Shown here one piece after another: positions 24,647 to 32,554 of a stretch of DNA of 64,000 bases. The DNA lies in contig QOQW01000001.1 in NCBI GenBank assembly GCA_003327425.1, positions 372,001 through 436,000 of the forward strand, written 5' to 3'. A program made the translations under genes and the position numbers. The notes under the pieces were generated by a model. That model had not been told where the DNA came from, ran no database searches, and saw only the letters and a list, made by a program, of their open reading frames with translations. Within the stretch, counting starts at the first letter, position 1. Every line of letters begins with the position of its first letter. This DNA comes from Candidatus Ozemibacter sibiricus (GTDB lineage Bacteria; Muiribacteriota; Ozemobacteria; Ozemobacterales; Ozemobacteraceae).

Positions 24647-27079
24647 ATGTTTTTTTCCGACGACCCCGATCCTCTCGATGACCTCGACCCGGAATCCAAT
24701 GACCATGAAACCGATGATGAGGAGGCCGATGAGGAAGAACCCTCCGTCACCCAACGGGTCATTGCCTGGCTGTGGTTTTTCTTCAAATTGGGCTTCGCCT
24801 TGTCGGTGCTGTTCATCATCATTGTGGCCGGGGCCTTGTTTGGCATCGTCAAGGGCTTTTCCGAACGCATCCCCATCGTCTCCGATCGCTCGTATCGACC
24901 CAGCCTGACCAGCCAGGTCTTCGATTGCAAGGGCCGTCTGATGGCCCGGTTGCACGCCGAGGAGAACCGCACCCGGATCCTCTCGGCCAACGAGATCCCC
25001 CTCCAGATGCGGCAAGCGGTCATCGCCATCGAAGATGAGCGCTTCTACCAGCATTATGGCATCGATTTCGTCGGGATCGCCCGCGCCATGGTGAAGAACA
25101 TCCAGGCGGGCAAAGTCGTGCAGGGGGCATCCACCCTGACCCAGCAACTGGTCAAGAACGCCTTCTTGACCAGCGAGAAGACCTTGAAGCGCAAGGCCAT
25201 CGAGGCGATGATGGCCTTTCAACTCGAACGGAAATATTCCAAAGAAGAGATCCTGACGCTGTATTTGAATGAAATTTATTTCGGGCATGGGGCCTATGGT
25301 CTCGATGCCGCGGCCAGACTCTACTTCAACAAAGATCCGATGGAGCTGACCCTTCTCGAATGCGCGACCCTGGCGGGCATTCCCAAGAGTCCGGTGGCGT
25401 TCTCTCCTCGGAAGAACCCGCAGGCCAACAAGGCGCGCCGGGAACTGGTGCTGGCCAAGATGGTCGAACTCGGCTTCATTTCGCCCGCCGATTACGAAGC
25501 CGCCCGCAATCAACCGCTGGTGCTGGCTCCCGAGAAACCCGAGGTGATGCTGGCGCCGTATTTCGTCACCTATGTTCGCGATATCCTGCTCGAGAGATAT
25601 GGCGCAAATCTCGTCTACAACGGGGGCTTGAAGATCTACACCACGCTCGACCTCGACTGGCAGAAATATGCCGAAGAGGCCATGGACAACTCGGAGATCT
25701 TCCAGAAGCGGCCCCTGAGCAAAGATCCATTGATGAGCGGCTCCCTCGTCTGCCTCGATCCTCACAATGGTCATATCAAGGCAATGTATGGGGGGCGCGA
25801 TTTCGAGAAATCGCAGTTCAACCGGGTCACCCAGGCGCTGCGGCAGCCGGGATCCTCCTTCAAGCCGTTCGTCTATGGCTGTGCGCTCGAGAACGGGGCC
25901 CTGCCCAACGATTTCATCGTGGATGAGCCCATCAGCTATACCAACCCCTGGTCCAAGAAGGTCTGGGCGCCCAAGAACTACGATCTCAAATTCCATGGTA
26001 CCGTCACCCTGACGAAAGCTCTGTGCAACAGTTTCAATATTCCGGCGGTCAAGTTGATCGATCAGTTGACCCCGGCCAAGGTCATCCGGTTCGCCCGGAA
26101 ACTGGGCATCACCGCGCAGATGGAACCCAACCTGTCGCTGGCCCTCGGCTCGGGAAACTTCACGCCGCTCGAGATGGCCTCGGCCTACGGGGTGTTCGCC
26201 AATCAAGGCATCTATGCGCCCCCGGTGGCCATCACTCGCGTGGAAGATCGGGATGGCAATATCCTCGAGGAGAGCCTGCCGCGGGTCAAAGAGGTGATGA
26301 AGGCGGTCCATGCCACGATGATCGCCGACATGCTGCGGGTGGCCGTTGAGAAGGGCACCGGCCGACGGGCCATCATTCCAGGCCGGTCCATCGCCGGCAA
26401 GACCGGCACCACCAACAACTATGTCGATGCCTGGTTCAACGGGTTCACTCCCGAACTCGTGACGATCGTGCAGTTCGGCTACGACATGCCCAAAAGTCTT
26501 GGGCCCAAGATGGCAGGCGGAACGGTGGCGGCTCCGGTCTGGCATGCCTTCATGTCGAAAGTGCTGAAAGACCTGCCGCCCAGCGACTTCCCCGTCCCCG
26601 AAGGGGCGGTGCGAGTCGGTCTCTGCATGTCGAGCGGCAAGCTGTCGTGCAAGTCCTGCCCGGGGGAAACCGTGGTCAAGATGACCTTCCCGATCGAATC
26701 GGTGCCTCGGCAGGAGTGTCCGTTCCATGGCTCGGGCGCTCGGGTCCGTGGCGATGAGAACGAAGGGGCCGAATTCGCGGCCGACCGGGCTGGCGGTGGA
26801 GCTGGGGATGCGGCGATGACGGATTTCGCCCCCGACCCCGATTTCTTCCAGGTGGACTATCGCAGACCGGTGGCGGCGGGGGCGGCCGCGCCAGCGTCGC
26901 GCGGGACGGGGCCGCAGCCCCCTCCGGCGGTGGTGGTCTCGGCCGACGCGCCCGATGGCTTGGATGATGATGCCCTGGCCAATGCCGAAGCCGTCGAAGA
27001 AGACGAGCCGGTCATCGTCACGCCTCGCGAACCCGGCGTGGTGATGCGCGGTCCTACCGAGTTCCGCGAGACCTACTAG
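24647..27079 (+). CDS. penicillin-binding protein 1A, bifunctional
   Basis: An 810-residue class A PBP. An acidic cytoplasmic N-terminus (about 45 residues) leads to one membrane anchor. The GT51 transglycosylase has IEDERFYQHYG and GASTLTQQLVKN. The transpeptidase has SSFK as SxxK (around residue 402), a NSFN SxN-type motif and GKTGTTNNY as KTG. The C-terminus adds about 120 residues of acidic, Gly/Pro-rich sequence after a Cys-containing segment (CMSSGKLSCKSCPG), longer than most PBP1A. The ATG at 24647 follows AGGTAGG; a TTG further up is less likely. Fifteen bases later begins a membrane cyclase gene. Confidence 0.93.
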   Translation: MFFSDDPDPLDDLDPESNDHETDDEEADEEEPSVTQRVIAWLWFFFKLGFALSVLFIIIVAGALFGIVKGFSERIPIVSDRSYRPSLTSQVFDCKGRLMARLHAEENRTRILSANEIPLQMRQAVIAIEDERFYQHYGIDFVGIARAMVKNIQAGKVVQGASTLTQQLVKNAFLTSEKTLKRKAIEAMMAFQLERKYSKEEILTLYLNEIYFGHGAYGLDAAARLYFNKDPMELTLLECATLAGIPKSPVAFSPRKNPQANKARRELVLAKMVELGFISPADYEAARNQPLVLAPEKPEVMLAPYFVTYVRDILLERYGANLVYNGGLKIYTTLDLDWQKYAEEAMDNSEIFQKRPLSKDPLMSGSLVCLDPHNGHIKAMYGGRDFEKSQFNRVTQALRQPGSSFKPFVYGCALENGALPNDFIVDEPISYTNPWSKKVWAPKNYDLKFHGTVTLTKALCNSFNIPAVKLIDQLTPAKVIRFARKLGITAQMEPNLSLALGSGNFTPLEMASAYGVFANQGIYAPPVAITRVEDRDGNILEESLPRVKEVMKAVHATMIADMLRVAVEKGTGRRAIIPGRSIAGKTGTTNNYVDAWFNGFTPELVTIVQFGYDMPKSLGPKMAGGTVAAPVWHAFMSKVLKDLPPSDFPVPEGAVRVGLCMSSGKLSCKSCPGETVVKMTFPIESVPRQECPFHGSGARVRGDENEGAEFAADRAGGGAGDAAMTDFAPDPDFFQVDYRRPVAAGAAAPASRGTGPQPPPAVVVSADAPDGLDDDALANAEAVEEDEPVIVTPREPGVVMRGPTEFRETY

Positions 27080-27094
27080 CCCCGGGAGGCGAGC

Positions 27095-28660
27095 GTGCAG
27101 AACCGTCTGCTGACCATCATGTTCCTGGATGTTCAGGGCTATACGAAGCGGACGGCACAGGCGACGCGGGAGGAGATGACCCGCTACGTCGAAGAGATCC
27201 GGGCGTTCGTCGACAAACACATCGCCAGATTCCAGGGCACCCTGGTCAAAACCATGGGCGACGGCTTCCTGGTCTCCTTCGAGTCGCCCACCAACGCCGT
27301 GCAATGCGGGCTGGAGATGCAAAAGCAGATCCGGCTGAAGAATGCCACGCTGCCCAATCCGAACCACTACACCCATTTCCGGATCGGCATCAATACTGGT
27401 GAAGTGAGCATCGACGAAAAGGGCGACCTGTTCGGCGACCCCGTCAATATCGCGGCGCGCATCGAAAGCTTCGCCGAACCGGGCGAAGTCTTCATTTCCG
27501 AGGCCACCTACCTGGCCATGAACCGCAATGAGGTGGGCGCGGTCGATCTCGGCCCCCAGTCGTTCAAGAACGCGACCAAGGAGATCCGCATCTACAAGGT
27601 TTCGGCCGAACGGGAGGCCCGCAAAGCGGGGGGGACCAAAAGTCCCGCCGCGAGCCAGACCGCGCCACCGCCGGCCACGGGCCGGCAGGCCTGGCGCCCG
27701 CTGATCGTGGGGCTGGCGATTCTGCTGGCAGGCGGAGCCCTGTTCCTGGTCTACAAGCGGTGGGTCGCGCGCGCGGTCCGCTTGGCCACCGAACGTCCGG
27801 CGGTTGGGGGCGCGCCCAATGCGGCTCGCCGCGAGCCGTCGGCGCCTTCCGAGATGCTCGTGGGCGAGCCTTCCCCGGGGATGGAGACCGCCAGCCGGGT
27901 CGCCGCTCTTCCGGCCATGCCGCCTGGCGAGCCTCACCCCGGAGAAAGACCTCTCCCGCCTGGCATAGGTGCTCCATTACCCGGCCAAGGCCCTGGACGT
28001 CTGCCAGAGCCCTCACCCATGGGGCCTCCTCCGGCGGGGGGGCATGGCCGCTGGCCGCCGACGGCCTTCCCATCGGGATTTCCTCCGGCCGACCGCTCGC
28101 CTGGTCCGCCGCCGGGAGACCAACGGCCCTGGCCTTCTCCTCCTGGCCCCACGCCCGATGAGACTCCTCCCTTCCCCCCTCCCCAGGGGACCCCGCCGCC
28201 CTCCTCCGGCGAGGGACCGGGGCCGTGGCCTCCCGATAACACAGGCTCTGGGAGGGATTTCCCTGCGGTGGTCCTGGTCCGGTTTCCTGGGGCCAATCGG
28301 CCGCCTCCCGTGCAAGAACTCCTGGACCGGGTCGATCAAGCTGCTGCGCAGAGGAATTTCGCCGAGGCCGCCGAGTTGGTCGGCCAGGCGGCGGCTGTGG
28401 GCAGACGTCTGGGGTGGGAATTCTCGTCGCTCGATCTGGCTCGCATGGCCAAGATCATGATGCAGGCAGGATATCCCAAAAAGGCGGCAACATTGCTCGA
28501 AAAAGCGATCGAGCTGGCGCCTGGCGATCAGCCCCAGCTCCGCCATCTCCTCATCGGCATCCTCGAGCGGTTGGAACGACGAGTTCCGGGTAAAGCGGGC
28601 CCGGGGCGGCCCGGTCGGCCTCCCCTCTGGGGGTCGAGGATGGGCCCGGGCGAACGCTGA
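27095..28660 (+). CDS. class III adenylate/guanylate cyclase with a Pro-rich and TPR-like C-terminal region
   Basis: A 521-residue protein starting at GTG (27095) with GGGAGG. The cyclase domain is at the very N-terminus: FLDVQGYT and KTMGDGFLVSF carry the two metal aspartates, and DLFGDPVNIAARI carries the substrate/transition-state residues. It therefore looks active. One membrane helix (about 200-222) follows, then about 160 residues very rich in Pro/Gly, then a short helical TPR-like region (about 405-490). Most class III cyclases have the sensor before the catalytic domain; here everything beyond the membrane is C-terminal. Coupling to PBP1A suggests an envelope-sensing role, by inference. 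cAMP versus cGMP cannot be decided. Confidence 0.88.
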   Translation: MQNRLLTIMFLDVQGYTKRTAQATREEMTRYVEEIRAFVDKHIARFQGTLVKTMGDGFLVSFESPTNAVQCGLEMQKQIRLKNATLPNPNHYTHFRIGINTGEVSIDEKGDLFGDPVNIAARIESFAEPGEVFISEATYLAMNRNEVGAVDLGPQSFKNATKEIRIYKVSAEREARKAGGTKSPAASQTAPPPATGRQAWRPLIVGLAILLAGGALFLVYKRWVARAVRLATERPAVGGAPNAARREPSAPSEMLVGEPSPGMETASRVAALPAMPPGEPHPGERPLPPGIGAPLPGQGPGRLPEPSPMGPPPAGGHGRWPPTAFPSGFPPADRSPGPPPGDQRPWPSPPGPTPDETPPFPPPQGTPPPSSGEGPGPWPPDNTGSGRDFPAVVLVRFPGANRPPPVQELLDRVDQAAAQRNFAEAAELVGQAAAVGRRLGWEFSSLDLARMAKIMMQAGYPKKAATLLEKAIELAPGDQPQLRHLLIGILERLERRVPGKAGPGRPGRPPLWGSRMGPGER

Positions 28661-28687
28661 AGTTCCCTGGTCGCGGCGGGGGAACTT
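28660..28687 (+). terminator. hairpin after the cyclase gene
   Basis: An eight-pair stem (AAGTTCCC with GGGAACTT) starting at the stop codon. There is no T-run after it, so termination is uncertain. The gap to 28883 shows nothing else I can name. Confidence 0.35.
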
Positions 28688-28882
28688 GCCTTGGCCGTGC
28701 AACGGCCGGCGCCGATGCTGGCCTGGGGCACATTCGATCCCCTGGTCATGGCCGCGAATCATGATCCCATCGCCGGATGATGGGTGCGCCGTTGTTCGGC
28801 GATCGCCGGAAGGAGCCGTTCGCGCTTCGGTCCCGGTCGTCAGGTGGCCCCGGTCGTCAGGTGGCGGAAGGCGACTGTGGGG

Positions 28883-29824
28883 TCAGGACGCGGGGTCGAG
28901 GCTGGAGAAGGCCTTCATCTTCAGGCGGTCTTCGTAGGCCTTCAAAAAATCGGTGGCGACGTCTGACAGGTCGGCGAGCGTGAGGTGGTCCTCGCCCCCG
29001 AACACCTCCGGTTCCCGCGCGATCCGGATGCCGATGGTCTCGAGCAGTTCAGCGGGCACATTGAGGGAGTGGTAGCGGGGAATGTCGGCGAACCGATAGA
29101 CGGTTTCCTCGGGGGCGGTCAGGGCCAGGCGGTCGGCGGCCAATCGATAGAAGAACATGGCGGCCTCGGCGCGCCGCAACGGGGTGTTGCCCAGGTCGGC
29201 TGCCCGGGCGCCGCCCGCCGGGAGGAAATGGCGGGCTTCGATCGCCTCGCCGCGGACCTCGGTCGGATCTCCGGTGATAGGCGGACAGCCTTGCAGCAGC
29301 AGATTGCCGACCTTGACCAGGTCGTCCAGGGTGGCGGGGCGATTCATGTCCTGGGTGGCCTTCCAGGTTCCCAGGCGCGAGAAGGTGGTCTGCGCTTCCC
29401 GGCAGGCGAAGGGAGACTCGACGCGGGAAGGCGCCCATTCCGGCTGAACCCGGAGCGCTTCTGGCCGGCTCATGCCCATCGACCCGAACGCGAACAGCGC
29501 CAGGGCGGACCCGAAGAGGAAGCCGCCGCCCAGGTGTTTCAAGCGCGAACGGGTCGGCAGGGAGAACATCGCCTCCCAACGTCGGCGGAGCCGGGTGGTC
29601 AGGTGCATGCCGCTGCCGCAACCGCCGCAGAACATGGCTTGTGGCACGTTGGGGCGCCCGCAGGTGGGGCATGGCACCATGACGCGGTAGCCGCAGGACG
29701 GGCAGAGCGCAGCAGTGGAGGCGATCGGGGTTTCGCAGCGGGGACAGAAGTCGCGCACGGGTAACTCCCCTTGTCCGGTACTTCCTGAGGTTGCCGGCCC
29801 AGTGGACGGCAGGTGAGAGGTCAT
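28883..29824 (-). CDS. membrane protein with N-terminal zinc ribbons and a C-terminal SLH-like region
   Basis: A 313-residue protein. Residues 27-70 contain four CxxC pairs in two zinc-ribbon-like units (CPRC...CPSC, CPTC...CGGC), then one membrane helix (about 98-118). The outer part has two stretches resembling S-layer homology motifs: TPLRRAEAAMFFYRLA followed by FADIPRYHSLNVPAELL, and an earlier degenerate copy. SLH domains tether proteins to wall polymers. The start at 29824 follows an AGGTGA that is close to the ATG; upstream frame lacks support. It lies 133 bases downstream of hfq on the same strand. The SLH call is by eye and moderate. Confidence 0.68.
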   Translation of the reverse strand: MTSHLPSTGPATSGSTGQGELPVRDFCPRCETPIASTAALCPSCGYRVMVPCPTCGRPNVPQAMFCGGCGSGMHLTTRLRRRWEAMFSLPTRSRLKHLGGGFLFGSALALFAFGSMGMSRPEALRVQPEWAPSRVESPFACREAQTTFSRLGTWKATQDMNRPATLDDLVKVGNLLLQGCPPITGDPTEVRGEAIEARHFLPAGGARAADLGNTPLRRAEAAMFFYRLAADRLALTAPEETVYRFADIPRYHSLNVPAELLETIGIRIAREPEVFGGEDHLTLADLSDVATDFLKAYEDRLKMKAFSSLDPAS

Positions 29825-29957
29825 CTCACCTATCGGCAGGAACGGACGTCGGGCGAAGCCCGAGCGGGCTGAGAAGATGGCTGGAAATGGCGAATCCCTC
29901 TTCTGCCGCCGTCGGTGACCGCTCGCGAGGGCGGCGAAGAGAGGCAGGAACAATCAA

Positions 29958-30431
29958 TTAGAGGGGCTTGGGGGGCTTGCGCGGCGGCGGTGGTTCGTCG
30001 TCGATCCGGATCTTCTTGCGCGGCGGTGGCGGGTCGCGCTCATCGTCGATGTACATGCGCGGCGGCGGCTTGGGAGGCCGGACGGGCATGGGCGGTTCAT
30101 CGCCAGGCGGGGCCCGGCGGGGGCGGGGCGGGGGGCCGCCCGGGCCCACGCCAGCCGCCCCGGGGAGGCGGCGCGCGCCGGCGCCCGGCCCGCCGCCGCG
30201 CGTCGCGGCGCTGGGGCGTTTGCGCTTGGGCAGAGCGGTGATGTAGAGGATCGCCGATTTGTAGATGACTTCCGATTTGTCTTTGAAATTGAGGGTGATC
30301 GAGAACTGATCGTAGCCTTTGACCTTCCCGCGGAGGGTGGTGCCCGTGTTGAGGACGACCTCGACCGGCTGGTGCTTCTTCCTGACCATCGACAGGAACA
30401 TGTTCTGGATCTGGGATTTGTATTGGGACAT
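29958..30431 (-). CDS. hfq: Hfq-like RNA-binding protein with a long Pro/Arg/Gly-rich tail
   Basis: A 157-residue protein. Residues 7-67 align well with Hfq: a Q-N-x-F-L N-terminal helix, PVEVVLNTGTTLRGKV as Sm1, the YDQFSITL strand, and Sm2 as VIYKSAI. In most Hfq the last motif is YKHA, so the conserved His is Ser here. Residues 70-157 are a low-complexity tail rich in Pro, Arg and Gly, ending in two repeated IDDE acidic patches separated by proline and basic runs. The core should form the RNA-binding hexamer; the tail is likely disordered. A GAGGAGG precedes the ATG. It follows the cNMP/chemoreceptor-tip gene by 22 bases, so the two are co-transcribed. Confidence 0.87.
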   Translation of the reverse strand: MSQYKSQIQNMFLSMVRKKHQPVEVVLNTGTTLRGKVKGYDQFSITLNFKDKSEVIYKSAILYITALPKRKRPSAATRGGGPGAGARRLPGAAGVGPGGPPPRPRRAPPGDEPPMPVRPPKPPPRMYIDDERDPPPPRKKIRIDDEPPPPRKPPKPL

Positions 30432-30453
30432 GCTTCCCTCCTCGGGGGATGAC

Positions 30454-31140
30454 TTACTTCATCATGGCCAGAGCCTTGGTCTTGCTCTGGAGGGCCTTGA
30501 GCAGCTCATCGATCTTCTTGGCTTCCATGGCCGAATCCTCGGCCAGCTTCTTCATCTCGGCGGCGACCACCGAGAAGGCGGCGCCAGCCGCGCCGACACG
30601 CGCCGCTTCGATCGACGCGTTCAGCGAGAGCAGATTGCTCTTGCGGGCGATCTTGCTGATGACGCGGATGACCTCTTCCATCTGCTTGGCCGAGGCTTCG
30701 AGTTCTTTCAAAGAGACGTTGGTCTTGCGCAGGCGTTCGGTCATCATCTTCAAGATCTGGAAGGCGATCTCGGGGGTCGAGCTCAGCAAGGCCTTGAAGT
30801 CGTTCTTGGTGATGACCAGGAAGACGGTGTCCTGGACGGTGACCACCGAGGCGGAGCGCGGCATGTCGTCGATGACCGCCATGTCGCCGATGACCATTTC
30901 CTTGCCCAGCGTGGCCAGCACCGAGTCGGTGCCCGAGCTGGTTCGCTTCAAAATGTTGACCTTGCCGCTTTTGATGATGTACAGGGCGTCCCCGGGGTCG
31001 CCTTCCTTGAAGACCACCGTTTTGGCAGGAACGGCCTGCTCGACGGTGATGGCGGAGAGGTCGAGCAAGGCCTTTTCGGAAAGGCTCGTGAACAGCGAGA
31101 CCTTGCTGAGGAATTGGATTTTTTCGAGTTCGGAGGACAT
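30454..31140 (-). CDS. Crp-like cNMP-binding domain fused to a chemoreceptor signalling tip
   Basis: A 228-residue soluble protein without a DNA-binding domain. Residues 10-125 form a cyclic-nucleotide-binding barrel; the phosphate cassette reads IGDMAVI...PRSAS, with the binding arginine kept and the usual Glu as Asp. Residues 150-215 match the conserved hairpin tip of methyl-accepting chemotaxis proteins ([20 protein letters not shown], then [13 protein letters not shown]). Methylation helices and a membrane span are missing. It could link cyclic nucleotide levels to a CheA/CheW-type partner, or simply use the tip to dimerise. The start at 31140 is chosen by alignment to the barrel; the longer frame crosses the promoter. 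First gene of the hfq unit. Confidence 0.84.
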   Translation of the reverse strand: MSSELEKIQFLSKVSLFTSLSEKALLDLSAITVEQAVPAKTVVFKEGDPGDALYIIKSGKVNILKRTSSGTDSVLATLGKEMVIGDMAVIDDMPRSASVVTVQDTVFLVITKNDFKALLSSTPEIAFQILKMMTERLRKTNVSLKELEASAKQMEEVIRVISKIARKSNLLSLNASIEAARVGAAGAAFSVVAAEMKKLAEDSAMEAKKIDELLKALQSKTKALAMMK

Positions 31141-31223
31141 GCCTTCTGGGAACTCCCGCCAATCATTCCGGGGTGGCCGGAAAACAGCCGATCCGTCACG
31201 GAACGGGACGTCCCGGACGCCCC

Positions 31224-31252
31224 ATCCTAGCACCCGTTCTCAGCCCTGTCAA
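31224..31252 (-). promoter_or_regulatory. promoter of the cNMP-chemoreceptor-tip / hfq unit
   Basis: Leftward TTGACA (31252-31247), 17-base spacer ending TGC, TAGGAT (31229-31224). Perfect -35 and TG-extended -10, very like the promoter at 8616-8644. The predicted start is near 31217, about 77 bases before the ATG. Confidence 0.72.
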
Positions 31253-31365
31253 CGACCGCCCCTCCTGGAATCCAGGGAGCGATCCTTCCATCCCTCGGCT
31301 GTCGGGCAGGGTTTCCGAAGGGCCGAACGCTGGTTGGTCGCCTATCCCCGAGGGCCGGTGGGGTG

Positions 31366-31374
31366 TGCTATCAT
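31366..31374 (+). promoter_or_regulatory. extended -10 before ychF
   Basis: TGC followed by TATCAT (31369-31374). No -35 is seen at 17 bases. It would start transcription about 32 bases before the ychF ATG, and it shares the TGCTA core with several other promoters in the window. Confidence 0.45.
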
Positions 31375-31411
31375 GACCTCACCTCACTCGCAGACGCAGA
31401 AAGGTCACCGT

Positions 31412-32497
31412 ATGAAAGTAGGACTGGCGGGCCTGCCCATGTCGGGCAAGACCACCGTATTCAATCTGGCGACCCGGGCCAATGCCCAGGTTCGCGATTT
31501 CCTCGCCCAGAGCGAGGAGGTCAACACCGGCGTCATCAAGGTTCCTGATGCCCGTATCGACTATCTGGCGAGCATCTACAAGCCCAGGAAGACGATCTAT
31601 GCGACCGTCGAATTCACCGATATTCCCGGGGTCTCGAAGGACGAAGTCGGCTTCTCTCGCAAAACGCTCGGCCATATCCGGGTGTGCGATGCCCTGCTGC
31701 TCGTCATCCGGCTCTTCGGCGGTTCGGAGGTGCCGCATATCCGCCAGACTGTCGATCCGGCGCGCGACCTCGACGAACTGTGCCTCGAGTTCGTGCTGGC
31801 CGATCTCGAGCTGGTAGAGAAACGTCTCGAGCGTTTGACCAAAGATTTGAAGGTCGGCAAAAAGCCCGAATCGGCCAGGGAAATGGACGTGATGACCCGC
31901 TGCCAGAAAGTGCTCGAGGCGGGGAAATTCCTGTCCACCGAGACTTTCAGCCCGGAAGAGGAACATCTCCTCAAGACCTACCGGTTCCTGACCCAGCGCC
32001 CGATGATCGTCGTTGGCAACGGCAGCGACGACCAGGTCAAGAATCCGGCCGACCCGGTGGTGAAGAGCTTTTTGGCTGCCTGCGAGGGTCGCGGGCTGTC
32101 GGCCCTCCTGATCGCCGGCAAGACGGAGATGGAGATCGCCTCGTTGTCTCCTGAGGAAGAGGCCGCCTTCTTGAAGGAATACGGCATTGCCGAACCAGGC
32201 CGCACGCGTCTCATCCAGGAAGCCTATCGCATTCTCAACTACATTTCGTTCCTGACGGTCGGCGAGGATGAGGTTAGGGCCTGGCCGATCCGGCGCGGGA
32301 CGACCGCGGTGCGGGCGGCGGGAGCGGTCCACTCCGACATCGAACGGGGCTTCATCCGGGCCGAGGTGGTCGCCTACCGGGATTTCGTCGAGAAGGGGGG
32401 CATGGCCGGGGTCAAGCAGGCCGGGCTGGCCCGCCTGGAGGGCAAGGACTACATCGTCGAAGATGGGGATATCGTCCATTTCCGTTTTTCGATCTGA
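31412..32497 (+). CDS. ychF: YchF/Ola1-family GTP/ATP-binding protein
   Basis: A 361-residue P-loop NTPase of the Obg-related YchF family, which binds ribosomes and prefers ATP in studied members. The G1 loop is GLPMSGKTT (canonical GLPNVGKST), G3 is in EFTDIPGVSK, and the G4-like site reads VGNGSD. The C-terminal TGS-type region contains LNYISFLTVGEDEVRAWPI, RGFIRAEVVAYRDF and GKDYIVEDGDIVHFRF, the standard YchF ending. The ATG at 31412 follows AAAGG. The slightly unusual G1 suggests a divergent member. The 31141-31411 gap otherwise holds only the divergent promoters listed. Confidence 0.9.
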   Translation: MKVGLAGLPMSGKTTVFNLATRANAQVRDFLAQSEEVNTGVIKVPDARIDYLASIYKPRKTIYATVEFTDIPGVSKDEVGFSRKTLGHIRVCDALLLVIRLFGGSEVPHIRQTVDPARDLDELCLEFVLADLELVEKRLERLTKDLKVGKKPESAREMDVMTRCQKVLEAGKFLSTETFSPEEEHLLKTYRFLTQRPMIVVGNGSDDQVKNPADPVVKSFLAACEGRGLSALLIAGKTEMEIASLSPEEEAAFLKEYGIAEPGRTRLIQEAYRILNYISFLTVGEDEVRAWPIRRGTTAVRAAGAVHSDIERGFIRAEVVAYRDFVEKGGMAGVKQAGLARLEGKDYIVEDGDIVHFRFSI

Positions 32498-32554
32498 GAC
32501 GCGGGCCGTTCCCGCTCGTTTCCCCAGGTCGCAGGCGGCCGAGGCGGGGTGCCG

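Noticed and set aside
24587-27937. Antisense reading frame of 1116 residues opposite the PBP1A and cyclase genes
   Set aside because: High-GC codon bias leaves few stops on the opposite strand. The sense strand has complete PBP1A and cyclase motifs; the antisense product has no recognisable domain and no ribosome site.
30449-31411. Long plus-strand N-terminal extension of YchF
   Set aside because: The extension is antisense to the cNMP-chemoreceptor-tip gene, and the YchF family starts at the G1-containing MKVGLAGLP; an AAAGG lies before that ATG.
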